Assembly: GCA_026707185.1 (NCBI GenBank)
Contig: JAPOXI010000096.1
Location: 1 to 13,171, forward strand
DNA: 13,171 nucleotides
DNA from: Chloroflexota bacterium
Lineage (GTDB): Bacteria; Chloroflexota; UBA11872
Direction: 5' to 3'
Shown: positions 1 to 6,632 of the stretch, one piece after another
Numbering within the stretch: the first letter of the stretch is position 1
Layout: the number at the start of each line of letters is the position of its first letter
Position numbers and translations under genes: made by a program
The notes under the pieces: generated by a model
What the model was told of the DNA's origin: nothing
Database searches by the model: none
The model's input: only the letters and a program-made list of their open reading frames with translations

Positions 1-1
1 C

Positions 2-349
2 GGCGTTTCGGGCGCGGAGATGCCGGCCGTGGCGCTGGAAACCCAACCTGGCGACATGCTGATGTTCAACCAGGACCTCAAGCACGCGTCATTTGGCGGC
101 GGCACCCGTCGGCGCATGTTCACCATCAACGTGTCCGAGCGCTTTGCCGAGGAGGATCTGGACGAACTGCGCCAGGACATCGGGCACGCGGCCCGCTTCT
201 GGATCGAGCGCGCCTACGGCGACGCCATGATTCGGACGGCCGGCCCAAAGCGTATGCGTCACCTGGAACAGCGCCTGGCGAACGATGGCCACCTGCCAGA
301 ACTCGCGCGCAAGGCGCGCCAGGAGATGAGCGAACCCTCGCGGGGATAG
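2..349 (+). CDS. Phytanoyl-CoA dioxygenase (PhyH) family protein, 3' end only
   Basis: The gene enters from the left edge; the frame is open from base 2 and stops at TAG 347-349, so only about 115 C-terminal residues are visible. Counting from the ATG at base 20, the segment GDMLMFNQDLKHASFGGG followed by TRRRMFTIN matches the end of the double-stranded beta-helix of PhyH Fe(II)/2-oxoglutarate oxygenases. The His in LKHAS (His22) is the likely distal iron ligand, and an Arg of the following TRRR is the likely 2-oxoglutarate carboxylate anchor. The HxD ligand pair lies outside the window. Enzymes of this family hydroxylate small organic substrates in the cytoplasm; the substrate here cannot be told. 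The internal ATG at 20 is not the start, because it falls inside the fold. The C-terminal 70 or so residues form a charged, probably helical tail. The family assignment is good, the function only generic. Confidence 0.8.
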   Translation, partial: GVSGAEMPAVALETQPGDMLMFNQDLKHASFGGGTRRRMFTINVSERFAEEDLDELRQDIGHAARFWIERAYGDAMIRTAGPKRMRHLEQRLANDGHLPELARKARQEMSEPSRG

Positions 350-431
350 CCGACGGCGCCACATAGCGGGCCAGTGGAATCTCCTTCGCGCCTGGCCGCG
401 CTCTGTCGCATTCTCGTTGCGGCCCATTGCC

Positions 432-440
432 TGCTATACT
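432..440 (+). promoter_or_regulatory. Extended -10 promoter upstream of the PadR-like gene
   Basis: TGC followed by TATACT (435-440) fits an extended -10 element (TGnTATAAT-like). No good -35 box is visible at the expected distance, which is typical for extended -10 promoters. Transcription would start near 446-448, giving a leader of about 28 nt before the ATG at 475. No clear Shine-Dalgarno sequence lies in that leader. The rest of the 350-474 gap shows no gene and no U-tract terminator for the upstream dioxygenase gene. Confidence 0.5.
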
Positions 441-462
441 GGTTTACGGAATACCGGTCACC
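441..462 (+). promoter_or_regulatory. Candidate operator: 22-bp imperfect dyad overlapping the predicted start site
   Basis: The stretch directly after the -10 hexamer has the symmetric form GGT-N3-CGGnATnCCG-N3-ACC: 7 of 11 symmetric base pairs match. It would overlap the transcription start site, where a dimeric repressor blocks initiation. PadR proteins usually bind dyad sites in their own promoters, so autoregulation by the gene at 475 is the natural reading. The dyad is seen in the sequence; its use by this regulator is inference. Confidence 0.4.
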
Positions 463-474
463 AGCCTAGCCTGA

Positions 475-834
475 ATGTCATTACGCGACGATCTTCGCCT
501 TGGAAGCCTGGCCTACTGGGCGCTGCTGGCCCTAAGCGCAATGCCGGGCCACACCTCGCACGCCTATGCGCTGCTGCAGGAGTTTGCCAGGCAGTTCGGA
601 CGCAAGCCTTCGAGCGCGGCGCTCTACCAGGCGCTTCAGCAGCTCGTTCGGCGTGAGCTCATCGAGGATGCCGGCCTCCGTCCCTCCGCCAAGGGACCTG
701 AGCTGCGTCTGTTCACGCTCACCGACGCCGGCCGTCAGCTGGCGCTTGACGAAGCGGCGTCGCTGGAACGGATTGCCAGCGCCGTTCAGACCTCACTGAA
801 GCCATCAGGCGAGAAGCTGGAGAGCCCGCGGTGA
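475..834 (+). CDS. PadR-like winged-helix transcriptional regulator
   Basis: A 119-residue protein with the PadR layout. A first helix region LAYWALLALSAMPG is followed by SHAYALLQEF (residues 28-37), equivalent to the family's HGYEL segment. A recognition-helix region SSAALYQALQQLVRRELIE (46-64) matches the usual 'SxxtLYpaLxrLexxGLI' pattern, and the wing ends in FTLTDAGRQLA (80-90), matching the 'YxLTxxG' motif. It is a cytoplasmic DNA-binding protein, probably a dimer. PadR members often repress a neighbouring membrane or transport gene and are relieved by a small ligand. Its stop overlaps the GTG of the membrane-protein gene (GTGA, 831-834), so the two are translationally coupled. The long C-terminal dimerisation helix of many PadR proteins looks short here. 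Possible alternatives are other small winged-helix families (MarR/ArsR-like), but the LYxxLxxL plus LTxxG pattern favours PadR. Confidence 0.75.
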   Translation: MSLRDDLRLGSLAYWALLALSAMPGHTSHAYALLQEFARQFGRKPSSAALYQALQQLVRRELIEDAGLRPSAKGPELRLFTLTDAGRQLALDEAASLERIASAVQTSLKPSGEKLESPR

Positions 835-2207
835 TCGAACGGCTGGTCGCAGCTCTGTTCCCGAAATCGGCCGACGACGGCATTGACTGGCGGGCCGACG
901 CGATCGCGCTCTGGCAACTCCAACGAAGCGAGGCTCCAGGCTTGCGAACACGGGTTCTTCTCGACCTGCAGATCGTGGGCCACGCCCTGCACGAACGCGC
1001 CCGTCGGCGCGGGAATCGTGCAGCCACGAACCCAGGTGCGCTCAGTCGCCTGCTCATGGCCTCCGGTCGCTTCGTCGAATCAGCCGTCGGTATCAGCGCT
1101 CCTGTTGACGATCCGCGCGAAGAGGCTCGAGCCGTCGAGGCGTTGGGGCACGTCGGCGTGCCGGCACGTCAGGCACGATCAGAAGTCCGCCGGTACTTCC
1201 GGCGAGTTCGAGCTGCGGTTTCGCCGGTGCGCGACGTCTCTGTCGCGGGCGTGATTGCGACCGCTGTTGTGGCGCTCGGACTCCTGGCCGCCCTGGGTGC
1301 GATTTCCCTGATCCTTGCGATCGTGGTCGGCCTGGGCCAGATGGAGCAGCCGTTCTACGTGACTGACGGAATCCCCGTGGAGCAGATCCGGGCCAACGCT
1401 CCGGAGGAAGCCCAGAACGACGCGCCGCCTTTGCCGGGGCTGGGGCTGGTGCTCGCCGCGGTCGTAACGGCCTTCGGCCTGGCTGCCGGACGTGCCGAGC
1501 GCAACCATTGGCGCCGTGCCGGGGTGCATCGCACCTTCCGGGAACTGGAACCGGACGGCGCCCACAGGGTTGAGATTGCCCTCGTGACCATGATGGCCAT
1601 CGCCGTAGCCTCACTGAGCGCCCTGCTGGCCTACGGCGGCCAGGCCATGGTGCTTGTCTTCGCCGTGATCATCCCCGGAACGCTGCTGATCCTGGCGGCG
1701 GGGCGGGCGGTTTTTGGTCCGCTCTTCGACTGGAGCCTGCAGCATGTCGCTCGACGCGATGCGGCTGCCTACGCCCGACCGCTGATCGAGCGAGACATCG
1801 CCCTGGAGGTCGCGGCCGAGGGGAACTTCTACGGTCGGAGTTCGTTCAGCGCGGAGTCCCCCGCCGGCAACACGGCGGCAAGTCTCTGGGCGGCCCAGAC
1901 GCTGGCGTCCATGGGCATCGACCCTGACGCGCGGCAGGCCGCGCTGCAGCGGCGAATCCAGCGGAAGACGGCCACTGCCGCCAGTGACGTGCTTACGCGG
2001 CGCGACCGCATGCGCTACGCAGCCGGCGGGTCTGGCGTAACGCTTGCCGTGTGGTTCCTGGCTCGGTGCGCGGCCTGGCGAATCTACGAGATTGACTTTG
2101 CACCGTTCCGGTCGGCTGCAGGCCTTGACGCTATCGCGTTAGCCATTGGCGCGGTGCTCGCGGCGGCGCTGGGCTGGATCCACCGGCGCCACCTGGCGGT
2201 CGCATGA
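831..2207 (+). CDS. Six-helix integral membrane protein of unknown family, PadR-coupled
   Basis: I do not recognise a named family. The 458-residue protein starts at GTG 831, chosen because it gives the 4-nt overlap with the regulator. Residues 1-130 are soluble, Arg-rich and helical. Hydrophobic segments then lie near 137-168, 201-219, 248-268, 271-294, 398-417 and 431-451. A soluble stretch of about 100 residues (297-397) separates helices 4 and 5 and contains many charged residues. The first segment is long enough for a helix plus a re-entrant or tilted part. PadR genes are known to sit before membrane proteins with an N-terminal cytoplasmic 'permease prefix' region, and the N-terminal 100 residues may play that role here, but no permease core motif is evident. 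The gene also overlaps the lipoprotein gene by ATGA (2204-2207). Membrane location is secure; transport, signalling or regulatory function is open. Confidence 0.75.
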   Translation: MIERLVAALFPKSADDGIDWRADAIALWQLQRSEAPGLRTRVLLDLQIVGHALHERARRRGNRAATNPGALSRLLMASGRFVESAVGISAPVDDPREEARAVEALGHVGVPARQARSEVRRYFRRVRAAVSPVRDVSVAGVIATAVVALGLLAALGAISLILAIVVGLGQMEQPFYVTDGIPVEQIRANAPEEAQNDAPPLPGLGLVLAAVVTAFGLAAGRAERNHWRRAGVHRTFRELEPDGAHRVEIALVTMMAIAVASLSALLAYGGQAMVLVFAVIIPGTLLILAAGRAVFGPLFDWSLQHVARRDAAAYARPLIERDIALEVAAEGNFYGRSSFSAESPAGNTAASLWAAQTLASMGIDPDARQAALQRRIQRKTATAASDVLTRRDRMRYAAGGSGVTLAVWFLARCAAWRIYEIDFAPFRSAAGLDAIALAIGAVLAAALGWIHRRHLAVA

Positions 2208-3655
2208 CGCGCCGTACCCATACGCCAGTTTTTTCGCGGCGCTCAGCGCTGCGCATCCTGGCCTCCAGTCCGGCGGTGTTAGCGCTGGCTGCCTGCGGCG
2301 AGTCTGAGCCGGAGCAGACCACCCCGCCGCCCAGCACGGGCCGCAGCGACCTGGATGCCGCGCTGAGGCGCGCCCAGACCGTCGCGGCGACCGTGACCGA
2401 GCAAGCTCCGGACCCGGGATCATCGCTTCCCAAACCCGGTGAGAAGCGCAAGGTCCTGGTGGGTGCGCTTCCGCTTGAAATCGCGGGCGGCAGGCTATTT
2501 GCGTTGTTCGCCAACGGGCTGCCGGAGGCCGGTCGAGTTTCCGAGGGGCGCTATGACTTCGACGCCATCCCCCTGGACCGATACGAATCGGACGAGTGGC
2601 GCATGAGCCGCGCACTCATGGCTGCGGAACCCTCCGCGCCCGAGCTTATGGCTCACTTTGGCACCGATCTGGATGACCTGGTTGGGCACGATCAGCTCTT
2701 GCCGCTGGACGACTTTCTGGCCGCTGATCCCGATTTCGATGCCGGGGCCTTTTGGCCGGGCGCCCTGGAGGCGGGCCAGCGCGAGGGCGTGCAATTCGGG
2801 CTGCCTTTCGCCGTCTCACCCGACTTCACATTCGTCAACGGCCAACTGGCCGCGGAGCGCGGTATCGAACTGCCGGATCCGTCGCTGCAGGCTTTCACCA
2901 CCGCGGCATACCTGAGAACCGCGCAGGCTTTCCACGAGCCCGATCCTCCGGATGGGGGAGTTGGCACACGGGGAATCCTGGGCGTCGTTCTATCAGAGCC
3001 GACGGCGCGCGGCGATTACATCGTGATTCCACCTGTGACCGACGCCCTGCTCTCCGCGCTGGGCGAAATTCGCGACTCCGCCGGAGGCTTTACTCCGCTT
3101 CAGAGCGAAAAGGCCCGTGACGTCCTGGAGTTCTATCGCGACCTGACCCACCGGCATGAGCTGCTTCCGATCGGCGGCTTCGACCTTGACCGGTATCGGG
3201 AGGCCGGCACGTGGGGGCTGGGCTTCACTACCATCGCGTTCTCGCAGACGGTTGATTTTGGTACCAACAACCGGGTCTATCCGTTTCCAAACTTCGGCTC
3301 GGGACGCAATCCAGCGGGAACGTTTCTGTTGAGCGTGGTGAAGTCGGCCAAGGACCCGGATGTTGCCTACGACGCGTTTCGCCATCTGTATTCGGTCATG
3401 GCGCTCGAATCAAGCTTGCCTCCCTATCGCGTCCAGGCGGACGCGATTCGCAGGTTGATGCCAGAGCTGCATGGTGACGACGAGCATGTGCTGGTTCACC
3501 TGCTCGAAAATGCGGTGTTTCATGACCTCTCGATGGACGAGTTCCAGGTGCTTGGCAGCACGCTCGTTCGCGACGTCCTTCTGGGCGACACCGATCCCGG
3601 CGAGGGGCTGCGGAAAGCGATTGAGGAATTGCAGGCGACCTCGTCCGGCAGCTGA
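2204..3655 (+). CDS. Tat-exported lipoprotein, family 1 extracellular solute-binding protein-like
   Basis: This 483-residue protein begins with a twin-arginine signal (SRRSALRIL, 11-19), a hydrophobic stretch and a lipobox LAAC with Cys31 as the lipidation site. A Pro/Thr-rich linker follows, then a two-lobed binding-protein fold. Segments such as QLLPLDDFLAADPDFD (164-179), FWPGALEAG (183-191) and VYPFPNFGSG (358-367) are typical of ABC carbohydrate-type binding proteins: 'LxPLDD', a target-site loop and an aromatic-rich C lobe. It is clearly paralogous to the protein at 11241-12755, sharing VAATVTE after the linker, LPLDD, the WPG.LE segment and YPFP.FG. It should sit on the outer face of the cytoplasmic membrane. 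No permease or ATPase gene is adjacent; instead it is translationally coupled (ATGA) to the PadR/membrane-protein pair, with no clear Shine-Dalgarno of its own. Transport with a distant permease, or ligand sensing through the membrane protein, are both possible. Confidence 0.8.
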   Translation: MTRRTHTPVFSRRSALRILASSPAVLALAACGESEPEQTTPPPSTGRSDLDAALRRAQTVAATVTEQAPDPGSSLPKPGEKRKVLVGALPLEIAGGRLFALFANGLPEAGRVSEGRYDFDAIPLDRYESDEWRMSRALMAAEPSAPELMAHFGTDLDDLVGHDQLLPLDDFLAADPDFDAGAFWPGALEAGQREGVQFGLPFAVSPDFTFVNGQLAAERGIELPDPSLQAFTTAAYLRTAQAFHEPDPPDGGVGTRGILGVVLSEPTARGDYIVIPPVTDALLSALGEIRDSAGGFTPLQSEKARDVLEFYRDLTHRHELLPIGGFDLDRYREAGTWGLGFTTIAFSQTVDFGTNNRVYPFPNFGSGRNPAGTFLLSVVKSAKDPDVAYDAFRHLYSVMALESSLPPYRVQADAIRRLMPELHGDDEHVLVHLLENAVFHDLSMDEFQVLGSTLVRDVLLGDTDPGEGLRKAIEELQATSSGS

Positions 3656-3723
3656 TTCGCGCAGGTACGGCAGCGCAGGTAAACCGTTACGCTTAGAGCA
3701 CTGGGCCTTTGGAATCCGCACTC

Positions 3724-3729
3724 GGGAGG
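3724..3729 (+). promoter_or_regulatory. Shine-Dalgarno GGGAGG deciding a GTG start
   Basis: GGGAGG lies 5 nt before GTG 3735. The next in-frame ATG at 3747 would have a 17-nt spacing, and upstream in-frame starts run into the lipoprotein coding sequence. This site is the main reason for setting the sialidase-like start at 3735. The 79-nt gap between the two genes shows no convincing promoter or terminator. Confidence 0.65.
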
Positions 3730-3734
3730 CAAGC

Positions 3735-5099
3735 GTGTCCACTCCAATGGTCAAGTACGTCGACGTGTTCTTCCCCGGTCAGGGTGACACGCTGACCCAG
3801 GCGCCGGCCTATCACTGGGATCGGACGGAGGCGCCGGCGGAGGTTTCGGCGAAGGAAGGCCTCTCGGAGCAGAACGAGCCGGATGCGAATGCGATTCACA
3901 CGTTCGGGGTGACCGCCAACTTCTACACCAGTACTCGAGACCCGAACGAGCTCTTGATTGCGGTCATCAGCACCGACCGGCCGATGCGCAAGCGGATGGC
4001 CCAGGCCAAGGTGACCGTCGATTTCACGAACCTCCTGTACCACAACTACGACGGCTTCGGCGTCGGCATGCCCGGTCTGATTGTCACGGACGCCGGAAAT
4101 GTGGTGGCCGTGTGTTGCCGACGCCACGATTCAATGAGCGACGGCGGCCACGAGAACGACCTGCTGTCAGCGCGCAGCGAGGACAGCGGCACGACCTGGT
4201 CGCGCCAGCAGGTCATTCACGCCGAACCAGGCCAGTACACGTTCCTTGGGGCGATTGTTGAAGACCGGGTGACGCGAACGATTTTCGTGACCTTTTGGAA
4301 CATCCCGGCCGATGTCCGAGATGACCTTGGGTACTTCAGCACCTACGCCGCGCAGGGCGGCGGGTTCGGGCTCGTCAGGAGTACGGACGACGGCCGGACC
4401 TGGTCGGAAGCCGTGCGTGTCGATCCGAGCCCAAACGCCGAGGGCTGGATTGGGTGGCCCAACAACAACGAGCACGGGATTCAACTCGTGGCCGGGCCGC
4501 ACCGCGGTCGGCTGGTGATTCCTGGCTTCCTCTATAAGGAAGGCGAGCCCGGACAGGTGCCGGGCGTGCGCGGCGGTCTGCTCTACAGCGACGACCACGG
4601 AACTTCGTGGACGGTCGGCGCAGTCCTGCCCAATGGATCCGACGAGGCGTCGCTGGTGGAAACCAGCGGCGGCGAGATCTACGTCAGCTATCGCCGAAAC
4701 ACGCAGCGCCGCGACGGCAGAACCTATGCACGCAGCCGCGACGGCGGACGGAGCTTCTACGAGCTCGGCGAGCATCCCGAACTCAGCGGCCGGCCGGTGA
4801 ACGTGGGCCTCGCCCGCCATGGCTCGGGCGACGATAACCGACCGGAGATTCTCCTGTTTTCCCATCCGATCGGCGTCAACCGCCGGATCCCCGGCGGTAC
4901 CGAAATGACCATCTATGCGAGCACCGACGCCGGACGCACGTGGCCGATCTCGACAGTCATCGATCCCCGACCCTGCCGCTACTCCGACCTTGCCGTTACC
5001 CCCGAGGGCACCGTGCTCTGCCTGTATAGCGTGGGCAACGTCCGTGACCTCGAGAAAATCACCCTGGCCCGTGTGCAGCTTGACCAACTCATCGCGTGA
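3735..5099 (+). CDS. Sialidase-like (BNR/Asp-box) six-bladed propeller protein
   Basis: This is a 454-residue protein from GTG 3735. Five Asp-box motifs (SxDxGxTW-like) fall at residues 148-155, 216-223, 285-292, 334-341 and 396-403, spaced as in the blades of GH33 exo-sialidases. Several catalytic landmarks look present. DEASLVE (303-309) and YRR (319-321) correspond to the family's Glu and Arg region, RYSDL (415-419) resembles the nucleophile-Tyr motif, and VNRR (381-384) is a candidate third Arg. The usual N-terminal 'RIP' Arg motif is replaced by VGMPGL (110-115), so the arginine triad that grips the sialate carboxylate appears incomplete. No signal peptide is visible, so the protein is probably cytoplasmic. 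It could hydrolyse a glycoside other than sialic acid or be a non-catalytic propeller. It follows the lipoprotein gene by 79 nt and may be co-transcribed with it. Confidence 0.8.
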   Translation: MSTPMVKYVDVFFPGQGDTLTQAPAYHWDRTEAPAEVSAKEGLSEQNEPDANAIHTFGVTANFYTSTRDPNELLIAVISTDRPMRKRMAQAKVTVDFTNLLYHNYDGFGVGMPGLIVTDAGNVVAVCCRRHDSMSDGGHENDLLSARSEDSGTTWSRQQVIHAEPGQYTFLGAIVEDRVTRTIFVTFWNIPADVRDDLGYFSTYAAQGGGFGLVRSTDDGRTWSEAVRVDPSPNAEGWIGWPNNNEHGIQLVAGPHRGRLVIPGFLYKEGEPGQVPGVRGGLLYSDDHGTSWTVGAVLPNGSDEASLVETSGGEIYVSYRRNTQRRDGRTYARSRDGGRSFYELGEHPELSGRPVNVGLARHGSGDDNRPEILLFSHPIGVNRRIPGGTEMTIYASTDAGRTWPISTVIDPRPCRYSDLAVTPEGTVLCLYSVGNVRDLEKITLARVQLDQLIA

Positions 5100-5238
5100 G
5101 GAGGGTTACGCCCAGCGGGATAGATTGGCCAGCGGCTAGCGCGCAAGCGGACAGTCGTCATCGAGGGACGCAGGCCACACTTCTGACGACGAAGTAGCCT
5201 TTCAGTCTGCGGCGGAATCGATCTGAAGTCAGGAACCC

Positions 5239-6426
5239 ATGTCCAGCGACCGATTGAGCGTGCTTGCTCACTTGCACATGCAGCGGGACTTTACGGCGGA
5301 GGGGATTGAGTACCGGGAGCCGATGGCGGATGTTCCGGGGCGACAGGTGGACATTCCGAAGCTGAAGCGGGGTGGGGTGGATTGCATCTGGCTGTCGGAG
5401 GGGGCGCCGGGGGAGTTCACGGCGGATCCGATGCCCGCGCGGCATGCCACCGTGCAGCCGAATACGGAGATGTTCCGGCGGACGTTCTTCGAGGGGGCGC
5501 CGGGCGTGCAGCGGTTGCTGCGGGGGTTCGACGCGGTGCGACGGTTGTGCGAAGCATCGGAGGATCTGGAGTTCGTGACGTCGACCCCCGAGATTCGCGC
5601 GGCGGCGGCCGCGGGGAAGACCGCCGTGCTGATCCATACCGAGAATCTGCTGATGGCCGAGGACCTGGCGATGCTGCGGGCGTATCACGAGCTTGGCCTG
5701 CGGGTGACAGGGCTGGTGCATGGGGCTCCGCAGACCTGGATCGACTGCGACTGCGAGCAGCGTGTGCCGAGCGGGTTGACGGACTTTGGCCGAGAGGTGG
5801 TTCACGAACTGAACCGGCTGGGGATCCTGATTGACGTGTCGCACGCGTCGATGAGCGCTATCGACCACGTGCTGGAAGAGAGCCGGGATCCGATCGTGGC
5901 TTCCCACTCCAATCCGAAGGCGATCAGCCCGATTCAGCGCAACCTGACGGATGACCACATTCGCAGGATTGCGGACGGCGGAGGCGTGGTGGGCATCCAT
6001 TGCTCGTCGGCGTTTGTGGATATCGAGTGCCAGCGCGGGCGCGGCTCTGGTCCGGGCATAAGCGTCTCGGAACGTGAGCGAGGGCTGAAGCTGCTAGACG
6101 ACGTGAGGTCGGGCCGGCTGGATCCGTTCGCGGCGGAGGCTGGCGCTCGTGCAGGAGCACCCATGCCGTTGTACGAACGATTCCCAACGGTGGGGCTGGA
6201 TGCGCTGGTGGACGTGGTGGATTACATGGTGAACCTGGCGGGGTATGAGCACGTGGGTATCGGGACGGACTTCGAGTTCCTGGAGGACGTAGTCGAGGGG
6301 TTTGCGGGCGCGCACGAGACGCCGCAGTTGCTGGCGGCGCTGGAAGCGCGCGGTTACAGCGGGCGGCAGGTGGACGCGATTGCGGGCGAGAACTTTATGC
6401 GGGTGATGGCGGAAGTGATCGACTAG
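5239..6426 (+). CDS. Membrane dipeptidase (renal dipeptidase, peptidase M19) homologue
   Basis: A 395-residue TIM-barrel metallohydrolase of the M19 family. Conserved landmarks are the bridging Glu in IHTEN (Glu135), DVSHAS with His202, ASHSNP with His223, PIQRNLTD with Arg234, and GIGTDF with Asp344. Family members use two zinc ions to cleave dipeptides, often with a D-residue at the C-terminal side. The first metal motif, normally HxD near the N terminus, reads AHLHMQRD (10-17), so His takes the place of the usual Asp. After the last Asp the family's DFDG is DFEF. No signal peptide is seen, unlike mammalian homologues; bacterial members are commonly cytoplasmic. AGGAA at 5231-5235 supports the ATG at 5239. 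The 139-nt upstream gap from the sialidase-like gene contains no clear promoter. Codon use is more G-rich than in the genes to its left. Confidence 0.85.
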   Translation: MSSDRLSVLAHLHMQRDFTAEGIEYREPMADVPGRQVDIPKLKRGGVDCIWLSEGAPGEFTADPMPARHATVQPNTEMFRRTFFEGAPGVQRLLRGFDAVRRLCEASEDLEFVTSTPEIRAAAAAGKTAVLIHTENLLMAEDLAMLRAYHELGLRVTGLVHGAPQTWIDCDCEQRVPSGLTDFGREVVHELNRLGILIDVSHASMSAIDHVLEESRDPIVASHSNPKAISPIQRNLTDDHIRRIADGGGVVGIHCSSAFVDIECQRGRGSGPGISVSERERGLKLLDDVRSGRLDPFAAEAGARAGAPMPLYERFPTVGLDALVDVVDYMVNLAGYEHVGIGTDFEFLEDVVEGFAGAHETPQLLAALEARGYSGRQVDAIAGENFMRVMAEVID

Positions 6427-6429
6427 AGG

Positions 6430-6632
6430 CTTCTGCATAACGCGGGAGTGGTTGCCCGGAAGACCCTCATCCCAATCGTTGTCCCAGACGAAAGCTCTGC
6501 GAAACCCGAGGTTGGTTGCGCGGAAGACCCCTCACCGGTTTCGGCCGAAGACGGCCGAACCTGCCTCTCCCCTCGGAGAGGGTGAAGATCCGCCACGCCT
6601 TCGAGGTCGAGGCGCGGTCTTGCAAGGGTCTC
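6430..6632. repeat. Intergenic repeat element, copy 1 (fills the convergent gap)
   Basis: It aligns with copy 2 at 10913-11070 along about 165 bp with clear similarity by eye. Both have CTTCTGCATA / CCTCTGCGTA at the left end, two tandem modules beginning TGGTTGcscGGAAGacCC (near 6449 and 6513 here), a hairpin and a CCTCTCCCC...GGGTGAAGA segment. The right part (TTCGAGGTCG at 6599-6608, then GCAAGGGTCTCTC) matches copy 3 around 12990-13022. The element ends at the stop codon of the minus-strand FAD gene and begins just after the dipeptidase stop. No reading frame in it looks like a gene. Confidence 0.7.
6537..6561. terminator. Strong GC hairpin between convergent genes, possible bidirectional terminator
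   Basis: GGTT(T)CGGCCG pairs with CGGCCGAACC around an AAGA loop: 10 base pairs with one bulged T. A second hairpin follows at 6564-6581, CCTCTCC / GGAGAGG with loop CCTC. There is no U-tract on either strand, so intrinsic termination is uncertain. The position between the dipeptidase (+) and the FAD oxidoreductase (-) suits a role as transcript end or mRNA 3' protector. In copy 2 the outer stem changes from GGTT/AACC to GATT/AATC, a paired change that keeps the pairing. Confidence 0.45.

Noticed and set aside
3471..3734. Upstream extension of the sialidase-like reading frame
   Set aside because: It lies inside the lipoprotein coding sequence in another frame and has an atypical Arg/Cys-rich composition; the GGGAGG site sets the start at 3735.
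4167..5087. Long minus-strand open frame opposite the sialidase-like gene
   Set aside because: It is a mirror of the high-GC coding strand, with no family-like motif; the plus frame has five Asp boxes.
6430..6600. CRISPR-like repetition of the GGTTG..GGAAG modules
   Set aside because: There are only two modules per copy, of unequal sequence, without unique spacers of uniform length or cas genes.
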